Positions 4,637 through 6,004 of a stretch of DNA of 6,004 nt are shown here, piece by piece. The notes under the pieces are model-generated. The model was not told where the DNA came from, did not search any database, and saw only the letters and a program-made list of their open reading frames with translations. The stretch comes from a bacterium. GTDB taxonomy: Bacteria; UBP14; UBA6098. How positions within the stretch are numbered: position 1 is the stretch's first letter; each line of letters opens with the position of its first letter. The translations under genes were made by a program, and so were the position numbers. The stretch covers positions 1 to 6,004 of the forward strand of contig DAOWNU010000136.1 in the NCBI GenBank assembly GCA_030642425.1, given 5' to 3'.

Positions 4637-6004
4637 TTTTGCTGCTAATAGCGGTCATCTGCCTCGCGCAACCCACTATCGAGTGGCAAAAATCAGCGGG
4701 CGGAACTTACGACGACCGGGCTTATTCTATTCATCAAACGGGCATCGGCGGATATATCGTCGCGGGCTATTCCCATTCCGATAACGGCGATATTACGGGG
4801 CATCACGGAACAACGACATATCCCGATTATTGGATTGTGAATCTCACCTGCGACGGCGATATCTGGTGGCAGAACTCGCTGGGCGGAACCTCCGACGATA
4901 AGGCGATGTCCGTCCAACGCTCGAACATCGGCGGATATATTGTGGCGGGATATTCGTATTCCACCGACGGCGACATCACCGGAAACCACGGAGCCTACGA
5001 CTATTGGATTGTGGAACTCGACCCTTTCGGCATTTTAGTGTGGCAAAAAGCGCTGGGAGGATATATTACCGATAATGCGTATTGCATCCAACCAACAATC
5101 GACAGAGACTACGTCGTTGCAGGCTATTCCCATTCAAATAGCGGTGATGTTTCGGGGCATCACGGCACAGGTTTTTTCTCCGACTATTGGATTGCGAAAA
5201 TCGATTCCGGGGGCGCCATCCAGTGGCAGAAATCGCTGGGGGGAGAGAATGGCGATAACGCTTATTCCATTTGCCAGACGAGTGACAACGGATATATCGT
5301 TGCAGGATTTTCCAATTCCGACGACGGCGATATCACAGGACATCGAGGGAGAGACGACTTCTGGATCGTGAATCTCAATCCGGCAGGCATTATAGAATGG
5401 CAGAGATCGCTTGGCGGAACCGACAACGACCGGGCTTATTCTGTTCAGGAGACGAACGATTTTGGATTTATCATCGCGGGCTGTTCAGCATCCAATGATA
5501 GCGATGTGACCGGAAACCACGGAGGCTACGATTACTGGGTCGTGAAACTCGATTACCTCGGTGAATTACAATGGCAGAAATCGCTGGGTGGAAGCCACGA
5601 CGATTTCGCTCGATCTATCCACCAAACGAGCGACAGCGGATATGTCGTGGCGGGCTATTCCCGCTCCGATGACGGCGATGTGACGGGACATCACGGCAGC
5701 ACGGCTCATAATGACTATTGGATCGTGAAAATTAATTCCGTTGGCGATATCGAGTGGGAAAAATCGCTGGGTGGGGATTATAAAGACATGGCATATTCCA
5801 TTCGCCAGACGAGCGACGGCGGGTTTATCGTCGCGGGTTGTTCTAATTCCATCGACGGCGATGTTATTGGAAACCACGGCAATTACGATTATTGGATCGT
5901 CAAACTTGCGCCATACCCGATTGGCATTGGAGAAGCGCCAGCCGCGAGGCCGGAGAATATTGCAATATCCGCCTATCCGAATCCGTTCAATTCGGCGGTG
6001 CGAA
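4627..6004 (+). CDS. Exported seven-repeat protein, probable seven-bladed beta-propeller, with YPNPFN sorting-type tail; 3' end outside window
   Basis: An open frame of 459 codons runs to the right edge, so the gene is truncated there. From ATG 4627 the protein starts MIFLLLLIAVICLAQPT, a hydrophobic signal peptide without a basic N-end; ATG 4546 is an in-frame alternative. Seven repeats begin at W20, W81, W139, W200, W258, W316 and W377. Their form is WQKSLGG, DxAYSI, GYIVAGYS, DGDITG, [HN]HG, DYWIVKLD. The count and the strand pattern fit a seven-bladed propeller; similar WQKSLGG repeats are frequent in Bacteroidota extracellular proteins (recalled). Residues 430-459 hold a linker and YPNPFN (450-455), the start of a type A-like C-terminal sorting domain. 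No catalytic motif is visible; binding or scaffolding is inferred. Neither start has a good ribosome binding site. Confidence 0.92.
   Translation, partial: MIFLLLLIAVICLAQPTIEWQKSAGGTYDDRAYSIHQTGIGGYIVAGYSHSDNGDITGHHGTTTYPDYWIVNLTCDGDIWWQNSLGGTSDDKAMSVQRSNIGGYIVAGYSYSTDGDITGNHGAYDYWIVELDPFGILVWQKALGGYITDNAYCIQPTIDRDYVVAGYSHSNSGDVSGHHGTGFFSDYWIAKIDSGGAIQWQKSLGGENGDNAYSICQTSDNGYIVAGFSNSDDGDITGHRGRDDFWIVNLNPAGIIEWQRSLGGTDNDRAYSVQETNDFGFIIAGCSASNDSDVTGNHGGYDYWVVKLDYLGELQWQKSLGGSHDDFARSIHQTSDSGYVVAGYSRSDDGDVTGHHGSTAHNDYWIVKINSVGDIEWEKSLGGDYKDMAYSIRQTSDGGFIVAGCSNSIDGDVIGNHGNYDYWIVKLAPYPIGIGEAPAARPENIAISAYPNPFNSAVR
4684..5913 (+). repeat. Seven in-frame repeats of 58 or 61 codons
   Basis: Repeat starts are at 4684, 4867, 5041, 5224, 5398, 5572 and 5755, so the spacings are 61, 58, 61, 58, 58 and 61 codons. 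The 3-codon difference lies between the HG and DYW segments. Blades 1, 3 and 6 have the long loop (TTTYP, TGFFS, STAHN) and all carry GHHG. Blades 2, 5 and 7 have the short loop and carry GNHG. Blade 4 is short and carries GHRG. Confidence 0.95.
5974..6004 (+). other. Start of a C-terminal sorting-type domain (YPNPFN)
   Basis: AISAYPNPFNSAVR follows an Ala/Pro linker after the last repeat. YPNPFN is the usual opening of type A sorting domains of type IX secretion and of related FlgD-like ends; roughly 60-70 more residues would be expected beyond the window. Confidence 0.75.

Noticed and set aside
4693..5877. Minus-strand open frames opposite the propeller gene (4693-4989, 5134-5343, 5566-5877)
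   Set aside because: They recur at the repeat period and simply mirror the + strand blades (for example repeated ISRHNISA-like strings). They are antisense shadows of a clearly coding repeat region.

Overview
This window looks like the chromosome of a Gram-negative bacterium of the FCB superphylum or a related candidate phylum (for example the Cloacimonadota, WOR-3 or Zixibacteria type of lineage). I infer this from the proteins, not from any marker gene. All three large genes lie on the + strand. They encode secreted, multi-domain beta-sandwich or propeller proteins, and two carry C-terminal modules known from such lineages: a CHU_C/FlgD-like end with the NPFTPNGDGIND motif, and a YPNPFN sorting-type tail. 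No housekeeping, tRNA or rRNA gene is present, so the species cannot be named.

Layout. (1) Bases 1-1143 hold the 3' part of a gene that enters from the left. It resembles the end of a gingipain-like (C25) peptidase, followed by a Hydin/DUF1573-like Ig domain, a PKD-like domain and two GWNLL repeats. This stretch is visibly more AT-rich than the rest. (2) Bases 1144-1677 hold no convincing gene. They contain hairpins, one large imperfect palindrome with the look of a dispersed element, an orphan ribosome binding site with a 10-codon ORF, and a 21-bp tandem array. The array reads as a leucine-heptad coiled coil on the minus strand, broken by a TAG. (3) Bases 1678-4449 encode a complete 923-residue exported protein: signal peptide, von Willebrand A (MIDAS) domain, two tandem Cys-rich units of about 225 residues, and a CHU_C-like end. 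(4) Bases 4450-4626 hold a strong ribosome binding site, a 17-residue basic mini-ORF, and a small hairpin element flanked by a 9-bp direct repeat. (5) From 4627 (or 4546) to the right edge runs an exported seven-repeat protein, probably a seven-bladed beta-propeller, ending in a YPNPFN tail cut by the window.

How they fit together. All three products should leave the cytoplasm, and they probably act at the cell surface or outside the cell in adhesion, proteolysis or substrate binding. C25 peptidases include the sortase-like PorU of the type IX secretion system, and YPNPFN and CHU_C tails are typical type IX cargo ends. The neighbourhood is therefore compatible with type IX-like export, but no secretion machinery is visible here.

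The most notable point is the start of the propeller gene. A 72-bp unit (hairpin element plus one copy of the 9-bp repeat) splits an otherwise perfect signal peptide in frame. In addition, the only good ribosome binding site drives a mini-ORF that is one base out of frame with that signal peptide. The second notable point is the decayed heptad-repeat array.
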